Shown here piece after piece: positions 17,341 through 27,207 of a DNA stretch of 64,000 nucleotides (position 1 is its first letter; every line of letters begins with the position of its first letter). Under the pieces are notes generated by a model. The model had not been told where the DNA came from, did not search any database, and was given only the letters and a program-made list of their open reading frames with translations. Position numbers and translations under genes: made by a program. Location: the NCBI GenBank assembly GCA_902513495.1, contig CABXNH010000002.1, positions 1-64,000 of the forward strand, read 5' to 3'. Source of the DNA: an uncultured Gammaproteobacteria bacterium. Its GTDB lineage: Bacteria; Pseudomonadota; Gammaproteobacteria; PS1; Pseudothioglobaceae.

Positions 17341-18546
17341 TTAAAGAGCACTCAATACTTGTTCCGACGACCTACCAACTAATTGCTCATACATTTTCTC
17401 ATCAGTGTCACCCTCAGTCCCAAAAAATAGTATTTTTGAATTTTCATTAATCATTAGCTTAGATTTGAGGTCACTGTCATTGAAAGCAATTAGAAAACCG
17501 GCCAAACCAGTTACAGCAGATTCGCCCGCAACGATAGGGATTTGTCTATTGGCTAACAGCTGCATTGTTTTTGGAATTGATTCATCTGTAATAGTCATAA
17601 AATGTGAAGTATAGCTTTCCAGTATAGACCAAGCCAAAACTGAAACCTCTCCACAAGCAAGACCAGCCATAATGGTATCTAAATCACCATGAATCGCAGT
17701 TGGCTCTGCATTTACAGCACTTTTAAATAAACAGTCTGCATTGACTGGCTCAACGACTATGAATATGGGTGGATATTCAAGACTTTCCACCAAAAAAGAG
17801 ACCACCGCTGCTGGAAACCCTCCAACACCTCCCTGAAGAAATACATGGGTTGGAATATCATCCATTTGTTTTAGAGTCTCATCGACCATCACAGTGTAGC
17901 CTTGCATCACGTCTTTTGGTATATTTGTGTAACCTTCATAAGAAGTATCAGAAACGACCGTATAGTTATTAGATTCAGCAACTTCAGCTGCGACTCGCAC
18001 TGAGTCATCATAGTTCCCTTTGATACGGTTAACCACAGCACCATATTTAGCTATCGCTTTTTCTCTTCCCTCGCTCACATTTCTGTGAATATAAATCTCA
18101 CAATTACATCCAAACTGCTGCGCACCCCAAGCTACTGATCTTCCGTGATTGCCATCCGTTGCACAGCACACTGTAAACTTTGATGTTTCATCTTTATAGA
18201 TTCCAGAAATTAGGTCTGATGAATTTGCATCAATGCCGAGCTCTTTAAGTTTTTTGATCAAAAGGTTAGCAATGGCATATGCGCCACCAAGAGCCTTAAA
18301 ACTTTTAAGAGAAAAGCGTGGATTCTCATCTTTATATAAAATCGAAGTAACACCAGTATCCTTTGCCATGTCAGAAAAAGAATGTAATGGGGTTGGCTTG
18401 TAATTATCCCAAGATGTGATTTCTTTGTTTGCCTTCCTGAAACCCTCTAAGCTTAAGATATGTTGATGCTTATATTCAAAACTCTTTGCACCTGGGTTTT
18501 TAAAATGCGAGAATGATAATAAAAAGTCACTGTAACTATTGACCAT
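17341..18546 (-). CDS. dpaL: Diaminopropionate ammonia-lyase (PLP enzyme)
   Basis: Fold-type II PLP enzyme that cleaves 2,3-diaminopropionate to pyruvate and two ammonia. Length (401) matches the family (about 400). The PLP lysine is Lys84 in FSLKSFKALGGAYA, and CATDGNHGRSVAWGAQQFG is the characteristic phosphate/substrate segment. The gene is first in a minus-strand pair with the M24 hydrolase and lies 36 bp after the EamA permease. Threonine/serine dehydratases are related but differ at these motifs. It suggests use of diaminopropionate or a peptide or derivative of it as N and C source. Confidence 0.85.
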   Translation of the reverse strand: MVNSYSDFLLSFSHFKNPGAKSFEYKHQHILSLEGFRKANKEITSWDNYKPTPLHSFSDMAKDTGVTSILYKDENPRFSLKSFKALGGAYAIANLLIKKLKELGIDANSSDLISGIYKDETSKFTVCCATDGNHGRSVAWGAQQFGCNCEIYIHRNVSEGREKAIAKYGAVVNRIKGNYDDSVRVAAEVAESNNYTVVSDTSYEGYTNIPKDVMQGYTVMVDETLKQMDDIPTHVFLQGGVGGFPAAVVSFLVESLEYPPIFIVVEPVNADCLFKSAVNAEPTAIHGDLDTIMAGLACGEVSVLAWSILESYTSHFMTITDESIPKTMQLLANRQIPIVAGESAVTGLAGFLIAFNDSDLKSKLMINENSKILFFGTEGDTDEKMYEQLVGRSSEQVLSAL

Positions 18547-18582
18547 AATGTTTTCTAATCTTATAAAAGCTCGGATTGTACC

Positions 18583-19455
18583 TTATACCTTAGAAATGTT
18601 GTTTTGTTTTAATTGTCTTTTTTCGATTGTTATTGAGGCTGCTGCAACTAATATTACACCGACACCTTGAATGAAAGTTATTGCATCCAGATAGGCAATA
18701 AAGCCAAAGATTAAAACAAGCAAAGGCTCAGTGTATCCAATGTTTGCTGTTCGCACTGGACCATACTTTCTTACAGAGATATGATAGAAGAACATACCTG
18801 TTGCAAAAAAAGCTCCTGATATAAGTGAAAGTATTAATGCTTTGTTATCTGGCCAATAAAAACCAGTTTCATTTAAAAATAAATACAGAAAACCTAACGC
18901 AGGAATGAGCGTTGTATATTTGACAATCTCCCAATTCCTTAAGTTGCTCATTCTGGGGGTAATAATCAAAATTAAAGAGTATGAAATCGCTGAAAGCAGA
19001 GCTAAAACTATCCCAATAGCCATTGTATAAAAGCCCTCTTCACTCTGGGATATGGCAGCAATTCCAATGATCGCCACTAAAAACATAACTATTGTTGAGA
19101 CATCGAGTCTTCTTCGGTTTGTCAGTGATACAATCAGATAGGTAATCAAAGGATAAGTAAATAGAACAACACTTGCTAAGCCCACTGACATGTATTTAAC
19201 TGCTTCAACATATAACCAGGATTGAACACCAAATAGCAAAGAAAGTATGAATACCCAGAGACCTAACCTTTGTTGTTTAATTTTATTGATGGAAAATAAA
19301 CTTTTAGTTATAAATAATGACGTAAAAAAAGTTGTCCCAAAACGAATAAATAAAAATAAAAATGCACTAACTTCGAAAGTATAAATTAGAGGAATCATGC
19401 TTACGTTTAGCGCATAAAACAAGGAAGATAAAAGTGCAAAGCGAATTACAAACAT
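18583..19455 (-). CDS. EamA-family (DMT superfamily) permease
   Basis: Inner-membrane transporter of about 290 residues with ten predicted helices arranged as two EamA repeats (RFGTTFFTSLFI and WLYVEAVKYMSVGLASVVLFTYPL in the first, GPVRTANIGYTEPLLVLIFGFIA in the second). The ATG at 19455, preceded by AAAGG, is more likely than the TTG start in the ORF track. Substrates in this family range from amino acids to metabolites and cannot be told from sequence. Its position just upstream of dpaL makes a role with amino-acid-like compounds plausible. Confidence 0.82.
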   Translation of the reverse strand: MFVIRFALLSSLFYALNVSMIPLIYTFEVSAFLFLFIRFGTTFFTSLFITKSLFSINKIKQQRLGLWVFILSLLFGVQSWLYVEAVKYMSVGLASVVLFTYPLITYLIVSLTNRRRLDVSTIVMFLVAIIGIAAISQSEEGFYTMAIGIVLALLSAISYSLILIITPRMSNLRNWEIVKYTTLIPALGFLYLFLNETGFYWPDNKALILSLISGAFFATGMFFYHISVRKYGPVRTANIGYTEPLLVLIFGFIAYLDAITFIQGVGVILVAAASITIEKRQLKQNNISKV

Positions 19456-19607
19456 TTGGCCTTTAAACAACAATAATTTAGAAATTTAATTTTATAAGAT
19501 ATATTTAAAGCAAATTTAGTTCATTTCACTTCAAATTAAGGTTTTTTTTCCACTTTTTAAGCACTTTAGGATATCATTGCCGCTTCATTTTATTTAAAGG
19601 AGAAAAA

Positions 19608-21611
19608 ATGAATTTTGATCAAAATTTAATAGCGCCTGGACTTGGTGTTTTAGGCTTGTTTATCGTAGTAGTTATTTATCAGTGGATAACAAAACAAGAC
19701 GGTGGCAGCGGCGCCGTTAAAAAAATTGGTGAGCAAATTCATATTGGTGCGATTGTTTTTATGAAGCGTGAATATAAAATGCTTAGTATCTTTGCATTAG
19801 TTCTTTTAGTTCTTCTTTATGTTTTTCTTGGTGCAGCCAGCGCCTTGTGCTTCCTTGTTGGAGCTGTAACCTCTGCAACTGCAGGATATATAGGCATGAA
19901 TACAGCGACTATTGCTAACGTTAGGACTGCACAGGCAGCTCATGATAATGGAAGTGCCTCTGCTTTAACTGTGGCATTCTTTGGTGGTTCGGTTATGGGT
20001 TTATCTGTTGCTGCTCTAGGGCTTTTAGGGCTGGGTGGTTTGTATTACTTTTTTGGAGCGGAGCACTCTGAAGCGCTTCATGGTTTTGCGATGGGCGGCT
20101 CAGTTGTAGCATTATTCTCTCGTGTTGGTGGTGGAATTTTTACTAAGAGTGCTGATGTTGGCGCTGATCTTGTTGGAAAACTAGAAGCTGGCATCCCTGA
20201 GGATGACCCTCGTAACCCTGCAGTTATTGCTGACAATGTGGGTGACAATGTTGGCGATATAGCGGGTATGGGTTCAGATATCTTTGAGTCATACTGTGGC
20301 TCAATGATTGCTACTATTGCAATTGCATCAACTCTTTCAGCTATGGCACTAGACATGTTGGGTGGAAATAGGAGTGAGTTAATGTTCTTGCCTCTTGCGT
20401 TAGCATCGCTTGGCCTCGTTTGCTCAGTGATTGGAATCATATTTGTTAAACTTTCTTCCAATAAATCTCCTGAATCAGCCCTGAGAATGGGAACTATCGG
20501 CTCAGCTTTATTATTCATCGTTACTTCATTCTTTCTAATCAACTCTTTAGAAGTTTCAAATAATATTTGGGCAGCTGTCTTGATGGGAAGTATTGGTGGA
20601 ATTATCATTGGACTTGTAACTGAGTACTACACTGCTGGAAAACCAATCAGAGATATTGCAGAATCAGGAAAGACTGGAGCTGCTACAGTTATGATTAAAG
20701 GTTTAGCTGTTGGTATGCAGTCAGTGGTCATTCCAATCCTAATGATTTGTGTCATTATTTACGTTTCTAATCTTTTTGTTGGACTATATGGAGTAGGTAT
20801 TGCGGCTATTGGAATGCTTGCAACTGTTGGCATGACTATGGCAATTGATGCTTATGGACCAATCGCAGACAATGCTGGTGGTATTGCTGAGATGGCTGGT
20901 CTTGGTGAAGATACTCGAAAAATTACTGACTCTCTTGATGAGCTTGGTAATACGACTGCGGCAATTGGAAAAGGTTTTGCAATTGGTGCAGCCGCCCTTG
21001 CAGCCCTTGCAATTATCACAGCGTACACTGAAACTGTTAGTTCAAACAAAGCTGACTTTTTGCTTCAACTGAATAGTGCCGAAGTGTTAATTGGTTTATT
21101 TATTGGTGGAACCATTCCATTTTTAATTGCTTCTCTTACAATGACTGCAGTTGGTGATGCTGCTTTTGAGATGATTAAAGAGGTGAGAAGGCAGTTTAAA
21201 GAGATTAAAGGTCTGCTTGAAGGTAAAGCTGAGCCTGATACTGCTAAATGTGTCGATATTGCTACGACTGCTGCACTTAAAAAAATGATTCTTCCAGGTG
21301 TGATAGCTGTTGCAGCTCCAGTTTTAGTTGGCTTCTTAATTAGCCCAGAGGCACTTGGTGGCATGCTTGGTGGCGCCCTTCTTGGCTGTGTACTAATGGC
21401 TCTTATGATGGCTAATGCTGGTGGCGCTTGGGATAATGCTAAAAAGCACGTTGAAAAAGGTAACTTTGGCGGCAAAGGTACTGAAGTTCACACAGCAACA
21501 GTTGTGGGTGATACGGTTGGTGACCCGTTCAAGGACACTTCTGGCCCATCAATGAATATCCTTATCAATGTGATGGCAATTGTTAGTTTAGTTATTGCAC
21601 CGTTACTATAA
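19608..21611 (+). CDS. hppA: Membrane-bound pyrophosphatase (ion-translocating, K+-dependent type)
   Basis: Couples PPi hydrolysis to outward H+ or Na+ pumping. The 667-residue, roughly 16-helix protein carries [11 protein letters not shown] and [16 protein letters not shown], the PPi/Mg-binding motifs, and matching Asp clusters near the C terminus ([15 protein letters not shown]). Residues 447-452 are GNTTAA; Ala in place of the Lys found in K+-independent enzymes marks the K+-stimulated subfamily. AAAGGAG precedes the ATG. In related sulfur oxidisers this pump is linked to PPi-based glycolysis and Calvin-cycle economy, but no PPi-phosphofructokinase is present here. H+ versus Na+ specificity is not resolved. 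Confidence 0.95.
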   Translation: MNFDQNLIAPGLGVLGLFIVVVIYQWITKQDGGSGAVKKIGEQIHIGAIVFMKREYKMLSIFALVLLVLLYVFLGAASALCFLVGAVTSATAGYIGMNTATIANVRTAQAAHDNGSASALTVAFFGGSVMGLSVAALGLLGLGGLYYFFGAEHSEALHGFAMGGSVVALFSRVGGGIFTKSADVGADLVGKLEAGIPEDDPRNPAVIADNVGDNVGDIAGMGSDIFESYCGSMIATIAIASTLSAMALDMLGGNRSELMFLPLALASLGLVCSVIGIIFVKLSSNKSPESALRMGTIGSALLFIVTSFFLINSLEVSNNIWAAVLMGSIGGIIIGLVTEYYTAGKPIRDIAESGKTGAATVMIKGLAVGMQSVVIPILMICVIIYVSNLFVGLYGVGIAAIGMLATVGMTMAIDAYGPIADNAGGIAEMAGLGEDTRKITDSLDELGNTTAAIGKGFAIGAAALAALAIITAYTETVSSNKADFLLQLNSAEVLIGLFIGGTIPFLIASLTMTAVGDAAFEMIKEVRRQFKEIKGLLEGKAEPDTAKCVDIATTAALKKMILPGVIAVAAPVLVGFLISPEALGGMLGGALLGCVLMALMMANAGGAWDNAKKHVEKGNFGGKGTEVHTATVVGDTVGDPFKDTSGPSMNILINVMAIVSLVIAPLL

Positions 21612-21621
21612 GAAATAATTT

Positions 21622-21644
21622 CAGCCTCACTCAATGTGGGGCTG
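21622..21644. terminator. Stem-loop between convergent hppA and trkH
   Basis: CAGCCTCAC-TCAAT-GTGGGGCTG forms a 9-bp stem with one G-T wobble and a 5-nt loop, 10 bp after the hppA stop and 11 bp before the trkH stop. It could act for both genes. The T-run is weak on the plus strand. Confidence 0.6.
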
Positions 21645-21655
21645 ATAATCCTTCT

Positions 21656-23107
21656 TTATTGTCTCCAGAATGCTTTGTGGAAAATGGCAATAATTGTTAA
21701 AACTTCAAGTCTTCCAACAAGCATTGAAAAACTTAAAATCCACTTAGCAGTCTCGCCGAGGGAACCATAGTTTTGTGCAACTTCACCTAATCCTGGACCA
21801 AGGTTATTCATTGTCGCAGCTGTTGCTGAATAGGCTGTAACCTGATCTAAACCAGCGAACATCAGTAACATCAAAATAAGGAAAAAAGTAATCGCATAAA
21901 GTGAAAAGAAGCCAAGCACAGAAACTAGAGCCTTTTCATTAATACTTGCACCATTTAATTTGACACTTACCTGAGCATTCGGGCGAATAAACTTATGTAT
22001 CTCTTTCATTCCTAGTCTGAACATTACCAGGATTCGAATAACTTTAATCCCTCCACCAGTTGAGCCAACACAGGCGCCAATAAAGCTCATCATGATAAGA
22101 AAAACAGGAATGGCTGCTGGCCAACTACTATAGTTTTGGGAGGTAAATCCAGTCGTAGTAGCTATAGAAATTGTATGAAATAAACTATGTCTTATAGTTT
22201 CAATTGAAGAGCTATACTCAGAGTTTATACCGAGAGCAATAATAACAATAACTGATGAAACAACAAGCACCATTGCATATGTCTTGAATTCAGAGTCTTT
22301 AATATAATCTATCAATGACTTATTGTTCCAAGCGAGAAAGTGCAACGAGAAGTTTATGCCTGCTAAAAACATAAAAAATATGGCAACCATTTCTATTGAA
22401 ATCGAATTAAAGTAACCAATAGAGGTATCATGAGTTGAAAATCCACCAATAGCGACAGTGGAAAAACTATGACTAACAGCATCAAAAATACTCATGCCTG
22501 ACACAAAGTATCCGAGTGCACACAAAACTGTCAATGAAACATAAATTTTCCAAAGTGCAATTGCTGTATTTTTAAGTTTGGGTGTGAGCCTATCTTTTGC
22601 GATACCACTTGATTCTGCATGATAGAGTTCCATTCCACCAACGCCTAGTAAAGGCAATACTGCAATTGCTAAAACAATAATTCCCATTCCGCCAAGCCAC
22701 TGAAGTTGTTGTCTATAAAACAAAATACTTTTAGGTAAATCATCCAGTTGACTCAATACAGTTGCTCCTGTTGTTGTTAGTCCAGACATGGATTCAAAAA
22801 ATGCCTCAGAAAAGGAAAGATTACTAATAGAGTCAGTAATTAATAATGGAAGAGTTCCAAAGAGAGATAACACAATCCAAAAGCACACTACGATTAAAAC
22901 ACCCTCTCTAAGCCTAAAATCTTTTTTGGTGTCTTTGAAAGGCCACCAAAGAATCAAACCACCCAAAACGGTTAAAACGAATGACAACAGGAAAGAAAAA
23001 TACTCACCTTCAGCATAAATTAAATCGACAATGATTGGGGGTACTTGCGCAAAGCTAAAGACCATTAAAAGAAGACCAATAGTTTTAGCAACAATACTTA
23101 ACTGCAT
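21656..23107 (-). CDS. trkH: Potassium uptake protein TrkH
   Basis: Channel-like membrane subunit of the Trk K+ uptake system, 483 residues as in other TrkH proteins. Filter-type segments appear in order: SMSGLTTTGATVL, STVAIGGFSTHD, SIATTTGFTSQNY and ATAATMNNLGPGLG, i.e. the four pore loops. The gene is the last of the operon ntrY-ntrX-trkA-trkH, 35 bp after trkA, its regulatory NAD-binding partner. Confidence 0.95.
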   Translation of the reverse strand: MQLSIVAKTIGLLLMVFSFAQVPPIIVDLIYAEGEYFSFLLSFVLTVLGGLILWWPFKDTKKDFRLREGVLIVVCFWIVLSLFGTLPLLITDSISNLSFSEAFFESMSGLTTTGATVLSQLDDLPKSILFYRQQLQWLGGMGIIVLAIAVLPLLGVGGMELYHAESSGIAKDRLTPKLKNTAIALWKIYVSLTVLCALGYFVSGMSIFDAVSHSFSTVAIGGFSTHDTSIGYFNSISIEMVAIFFMFLAGINFSLHFLAWNNKSLIDYIKDSEFKTYAMVLVVSSVIVIIALGINSEYSSSIETIRHSLFHTISIATTTGFTSQNYSSWPAAIPVFLIMMSFIGACVGSTGGGIKVIRILVMFRLGMKEIHKFIRPNAQVSVKLNGASINEKALVSVLGFFSLYAITFFLILMLLMFAGLDQVTAYSATAATMNNLGPGLGEVAQNYGSLGETAKWILSFSMLVGRLEVLTIIAIFHKAFWRQ

Positions 23108-23142
23108 TTAGTTTTCACCTATAAAGTATACACACTGAAAAA

Positions 23143-24516
23143 TTACTGCTCATTCTCTAAGAAGAGAGTCTCAACCTCATGAATCTTTCGAACATCCATT
23201 AACACCATTAATATATGGTCTCCTGATTCAATAACTAATTTTTTAGAGCCCATTAAGAGTTCATTATCTCTGACCACAGCACCGACAACAACACCTTCTG
23301 GCAGTGGTAAATCTTTAATTTTTACTCCTATAACTTCTGAAGTTTTTTCGTCACCATGAACTACAATTTCAATTGCCTCTGACTTGCCATGCTGCAGTGA
23401 ATGAACCTTCATGCAGTCACCCTTTCTTAGGTGAGATAAGATACCACTAACTGTAATTTGGTCTGGCGATACAATAATATCTACATCTCCACTTTGTTCT
23501 GCAAGAGCAGCATAAACATCTCTTTTAACTAGAGCAATCGTTTTGTGAGCGCCAAGACGCTTTGCAAGAATCGAGACTATTACATTAACCTCATCTGAGT
23601 CAGTCAATGCTAAAAATAAATCAGTATTTTCAATACCCTCTTCTTTAAGCAAATCTTCATCTGAGGCATTTCCTTGCAGGACAAGAGTGTTATTTAGTTT
23701 TTCGCTTAAATATTTAGCTCTCTCTTCTCCAAGCTCAATGATTCTTATATTGTGGGTATCTTCAAGAAGTTTAGCTACATTGAGCCCAATACTTCCACCA
23801 CCTGCAATAAATATTTTTTGATAGGTATTTTCTGCCCTTCTGAACTCTTTGAGAGCTCTCGAAATATGATTTTTTTTCGCAAGAAAGTAAACTTGGTCGC
23901 CTTCTCTAATGACAGTATCACTTTGAGCAAGGATTGCTCTTTCATTTCTAAAAAGACTAACGATACGTATTTTGACATCAGGCATATGCTCATGGAGCTC
24001 CTTAATGGGTCTATTGACAATCGGCGTACCAATAAAGGCGCGCGTTTCTACCAATTGAACTAAGCCATTCTCAAAGTCAAAAACCTGCGAAGCTCCAGGC
24101 TCTTCAACAATACCTTGAATGTAATCTGTAATTAGATTCTCAGGTGTAATTAAGAAATCAATTGGCAGAGCATCATTAGTAAATATTTCAGGCCTTAGAA
24201 GATACTCAGTGGTTCTGATCCTTGCAATTTTTTTCTTAACGTTATAGAGGGTGTGCGCCATTCTACAAGCAACCATGTTTCTCTCATCAGAATTCATTAC
24301 AGCAATGACTACATCCATTGATTTAATACCCGCCTTTTCAAGAATGCTCGGGTATGCGCCATAACCATTAACAGTTTTAATATCCAAGTGTCTCTGCAAA
24401 GGAGTCAACATTTCTTCCTTTTGATCAACGATAGTAATATCATTATCATCGTCTAAACAAAGATATTTAGCTAACGTTGAACCAACTTGGCCAGCACCAA
24501 GGATTAATATCTTCAT
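23143..24516 (-). CDS. trkA: Trk system potassium uptake protein TrkA
   Basis: Cytosolic peripheral subunit that gates TrkH. The 457-residue protein has two RCK modules, each with a Rossmann nucleotide-binding motif (LGAGQVGSTLAKYL near residue 6 and FIAGGGSIGLNVAKLL near 233) and a following TrkA-C domain. The start overlaps the end of ntrX by 4 bp, and trkH follows by 35 bp. The ntrYX-trkAH order is known from other proteobacteria and implies joint control. Confidence 0.95.
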   Translation of the reverse strand: MKILILGAGQVGSTLAKYLCLDDDNDITIVDQKEEMLTPLQRHLDIKTVNGYGAYPSILEKAGIKSMDVVIAVMNSDERNMVACRMAHTLYNVKKKIARIRTTEYLLRPEIFTNDALPIDFLITPENLITDYIQGIVEEPGASQVFDFENGLVQLVETRAFIGTPIVNRPIKELHEHMPDVKIRIVSLFRNERAILAQSDTVIREGDQVYFLAKKNHISRALKEFRRAENTYQKIFIAGGGSIGLNVAKLLEDTHNIRIIELGEERAKYLSEKLNNTLVLQGNASDEDLLKEEGIENTDLFLALTDSDEVNVIVSILAKRLGAHKTIALVKRDVYAALAEQSGDVDIIVSPDQITVSGILSHLRKGDCMKVHSLQHGKSEAIEIVVHGDEKTSEVIGVKIKDLPLPEGVVVGAVVRDNELLMGSKKLVIESGDHILMVLMDVRKIHEVETLFLENEQ

Positions 24517-25088
24517 TTTTTATCAATTCCTAAATCTTTAAGCTTTCTGTAGAGCGTTGTTCGCTCTAAGCCAGCAATTTCAGCAACCACAGCAATATTA
24601 TTATCATTAGAAGATAAATGATGAAGTAGGTACTGACTTTCAAAAATATTCCTTGCCTCTTTTAGTTTCAAAGAGAAGTCGATACCGCTAACATGCTGAA
24701 CAGCTTGCGCTGGCTCTTCACGCGTCATGATATTTCTTAATATTGGTAAAAAGTCATGAAGCGGCTTTTTTAGAAAATCAACAGCACCTAACTTCATTGC
24801 TCTCACTATATCACTGGGCTCTGCATGACCTGACATCATAACTATAGGGGTATCAAAACCCTCAGAATGCCATTCAGACAGTAAGGAAATTCCATCTTGT
24901 CCTGGCATCCAAACATCCATTAGAATTAAGTCAAAATCATTCGCTGCAATGACTGCTTTGGCTTCAGCAGCACTTCTCGCTAGCATTGTTGAATAACTAA
25001 CATCTTCAAGGATGTCCTTTAAGATTTCAGTATTGTCCCTCTCATCATCGATGATCAAAATTTTTCCGAATGTAGAATCTTCTTTCAT
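24513..25088 (-). CDS. ntrX: NtrX-like response regulator lacking the sigma54 AAA+ domain
   Basis: Response regulator of 191 residues. The receiver domain (about 8-125) has the acidic pair D14/D15, phospho-acceptor D58 in LILMDVWMPGQDG, and the conserved Lys in FLKKP. The C-terminal part (about 140-191) is a Fis-type HTH with YLLHHL and ERTTLYRKLKDLGI, as in NtrX. Full NtrX proteins are about 450 residues with a sigma54-interacting AAA+ domain between these parts; that domain is absent, and the junction is in frame without a frameshift. The result has RegA/ActR-like layout. It overlaps ntrY and trkA by 4 bp each, so its partner is clear. Confidence 0.85.
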   Translation of the reverse strand: MKEDSTFGKILIIDDERDNTEILKDILEDVSYSTMLARSAAEAKAVIAANDFDLILMDVWMPGQDGISLLSEWHSEGFDTPIVMMSGHAEPSDIVRAMKLGAVDFLKKPLHDFLPILRNIMTREEPAQAVQHVSGIDFSLKLKEARNIFESQYLLHHLSSNDNNIAVVAEIAGLERTTLYRKLKDLGIDKK

Positions 25089-27163
25089 TTCGTCCCCTTA
25101 GAATTCTCAATTATACTTAATTCAATAGTTACTCTTGCACCATGAGGTTTTACATTACTTGCATATATTTGGCCATCATGCTGCTCTATAATATTTTGTA
25201 CTATCGCAAGACCTAATCCACCACTCTTTTCCTTTGTGGTTATATAAGGTTCAAAAACTTGGTCAATGATATCTTTTGGAAAGCCTTTGCCATCATCTGT
25301 AATTGTTAATTGAACTAAACCTTCTTTTTCCTTAAAAGCTGATTTAATATTAATATTTAATTTTGTTTTTTCTTGCTTGGCTTCTGTGGCATTTTTAATG
25401 AGGTTAATTAGAACTCTTGAGAAAGCATCTTGATCTAACTTAAGCTTTGGCAAGTCTCCACTTAAATCAAGATTTACTCTAACTCCATCATGGTTATCAT
25501 AAAGAGAGACTGATTTATTGATAAGGGTATTTAATGATGTTAAAGTCTTTTGAATTTCAGGCGTATTAGCGTAATTTGCAAAAGCGCTAACCATTGAGTC
25601 CATTGATGCAACTTGGTCAATAATAGTTTGCGTCGTTTTATCAATAATAGCGGAATCTTTTTTTTCAAGTTTTTCTAAAAAAAGATTTCTAAGTCTTTGT
25701 GCTGACAGTAGAATAGGAGTCAATGGGTTTTTAATTTCATGGGCCATTCGAACTGCAACCTCTCCCCAAGCAGCCTTCTTTTGAGCCCTACTAAGTTTTG
25801 AAATATCATTAATGATAATGACATAACCGAGTGATCTATTTTCAATATCAAGAACGGAACCCTGACAGTACAGAAGTCGAACTCTATCATTCAGTGCCAA
25901 CTCAATCTCATGACTCCACTCCATGGAGTCAATCTTTATCTGATCTTCTATGTAGGAAAAAAGTGGATTCAGATTAGGGTATGCATCGACAATAACATCG
26001 TAAGATTGTCCATTAAATATTGACTCATCATCAATCTGAAGCATCTTCCCCACAACTGGATTAATGAGCTGTATTTTCTTATCCTTATTAAGCGCAATAA
26101 CACCGAAAGAATATTTAAGAATCGTTTCAAGATAAAGGTTATGAGTATCAAGCCCTTCCCTAGAGAGTTTTATTCGCTTACTCATTTCATTAAAATGACC
26201 TATTAAATCATGCATATCCCTGTGCTTAGGGTCTTGCTCAATTTCAACATCATAGTTACCTGATGAAATCTCTCTTGTAGCTATCGACAAATTATGCATT
26301 GGTTTCATAAGCTGATCAATCATCCTAAGAACAACCAATAGAGCACTTAAAACTGATAATAAGATCGTTGAGGTAAAGTCAATCATAAACCGGGTTTTGA
26401 TAATAGACGAGTTCAATGATAACTCTGCATCTTTTGCAGCATCTCGAAAACGTGTCATTCTTGAAGTTAAGCTGTCAATACTGATGTCTGGAGAAAAATG
26501 AGCAGTTAAAGTAAACTCATCCGTTGAGGCTGTATAGCCATCCCTCATACAGTTTATCTCAGCGAGCTTACTAGAAGCTACAAGATTCATTACATTATCA
26601 TATAATTCTAAATCACATGCCCATAAGTCACTGGTAAGAAGATTTAAGACAGTTTGCATTTTTTCAGCTGAAGCCCTTGGAGCATCAAAATAGTTAATTA
26701 ATTTCCCAATATTACGCGTTCGATCTTCATAATATTTAATCGCAACATTATTGGTATTTCTATAAAGCTCATCTACTTCTCCACCAACTTTCAAATTAAA
26801 CTCATCAAACTGACTCTCTGCAATTTGAAGATTATCTCTAATTGATCCAAATGAAAAAAGATAAAAAGAGAGAACTGGGAGCAAAACGAGAACTGGAACA
26901 ATCTTAATAAAAGACCAGGTAAACCTAGAGCCTATGACGCCCTTTTGCGTATTTTGTTTTAGTTTTTTCATTGAGAGCGCAATGTAATAGATTGCCACCA
27001 AACTCATCAATACGTTAAATCCAACCAGAAGTAAATACCATTTATCAATCAGCTCAGCATTTAAGCCAAGATAAAACATCCCAAAAAATGAAATTAAGAA
27101 AACGCCTATCCAAAATAAAGCGCGAGGAGCCTCTCTTATAGAAAAAGCCTGATTAAGCAACAT
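25085..27163 (-). CDS. ntrY: NtrY-like sensor histidine kinase
   Basis: Membrane sensor kinase of 692 residues. Three helices lie in the first 110 residues and a fourth near 270-290, enclosing a periplasmic region of about 150 residues. Then come a HAMP domain, a PAS domain (LETILKYSFGVIALNKDKKIQLIN), the HisKA box with the phospho-accepting His in RMAHEIKNPLTPI, and an HATPase with N, G1 (DDGKGFP) and G2 (GGLGLAIV) boxes. It is the first gene of the operon, overlapping ntrX by 4 bp, and is divergent from rnd. NtrY-type kinases sense nitrogen or redox state; the signal here is unknown. Confidence 0.9.
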   Translation of the reverse strand: MLLNQAFSIREAPRALFWIGVFLISFFGMFYLGLNAELIDKWYLLLVGFNVLMSLVAIYYIALSMKKLKQNTQKGVIGSRFTWSFIKIVPVLVLLPVLSFYLFSFGSIRDNLQIAESQFDEFNLKVGGEVDELYRNTNNVAIKYYEDRTRNIGKLINYFDAPRASAEKMQTVLNLLTSDLWACDLELYDNVMNLVASSKLAEINCMRDGYTASTDEFTLTAHFSPDISIDSLTSRMTRFRDAAKDAELSLNSSIIKTRFMIDFTSTILLSVLSALLVVLRMIDQLMKPMHNLSIATREISSGNYDVEIEQDPKHRDMHDLIGHFNEMSKRIKLSREGLDTHNLYLETILKYSFGVIALNKDKKIQLINPVVGKMLQIDDESIFNGQSYDVIVDAYPNLNPLFSYIEDQIKIDSMEWSHEIELALNDRVRLLYCQGSVLDIENRSLGYVIIINDISKLSRAQKKAAWGEVAVRMAHEIKNPLTPILLSAQRLRNLFLEKLEKKDSAIIDKTTQTIIDQVASMDSMVSAFANYANTPEIQKTLTSLNTLINKSVSLYDNHDGVRVNLDLSGDLPKLKLDQDAFSRVLINLIKNATEAKQEKTKLNINIKSAFKEKEGLVQLTITDDGKGFPKDIIDQVFEPYITTKEKSGGLGLAIVQNIIEQHDGQIYASNVKPHGARVTIELSIIENSKGTK

Positions 27164-27207
27164 AAATTTTGTTAACCAATTAATAAAGTCATTTGATTAT
27201 CTCATAA

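Noticed and set aside
20078-20608. 176-residue minus-strand ORF inside hppA (with further ones at 20852-21475)
   Set aside because: Shadow of the hppA codon pattern in the opposite frame; Pro/Ala/Ile-rich translation with no motif, and hppA itself is intact.
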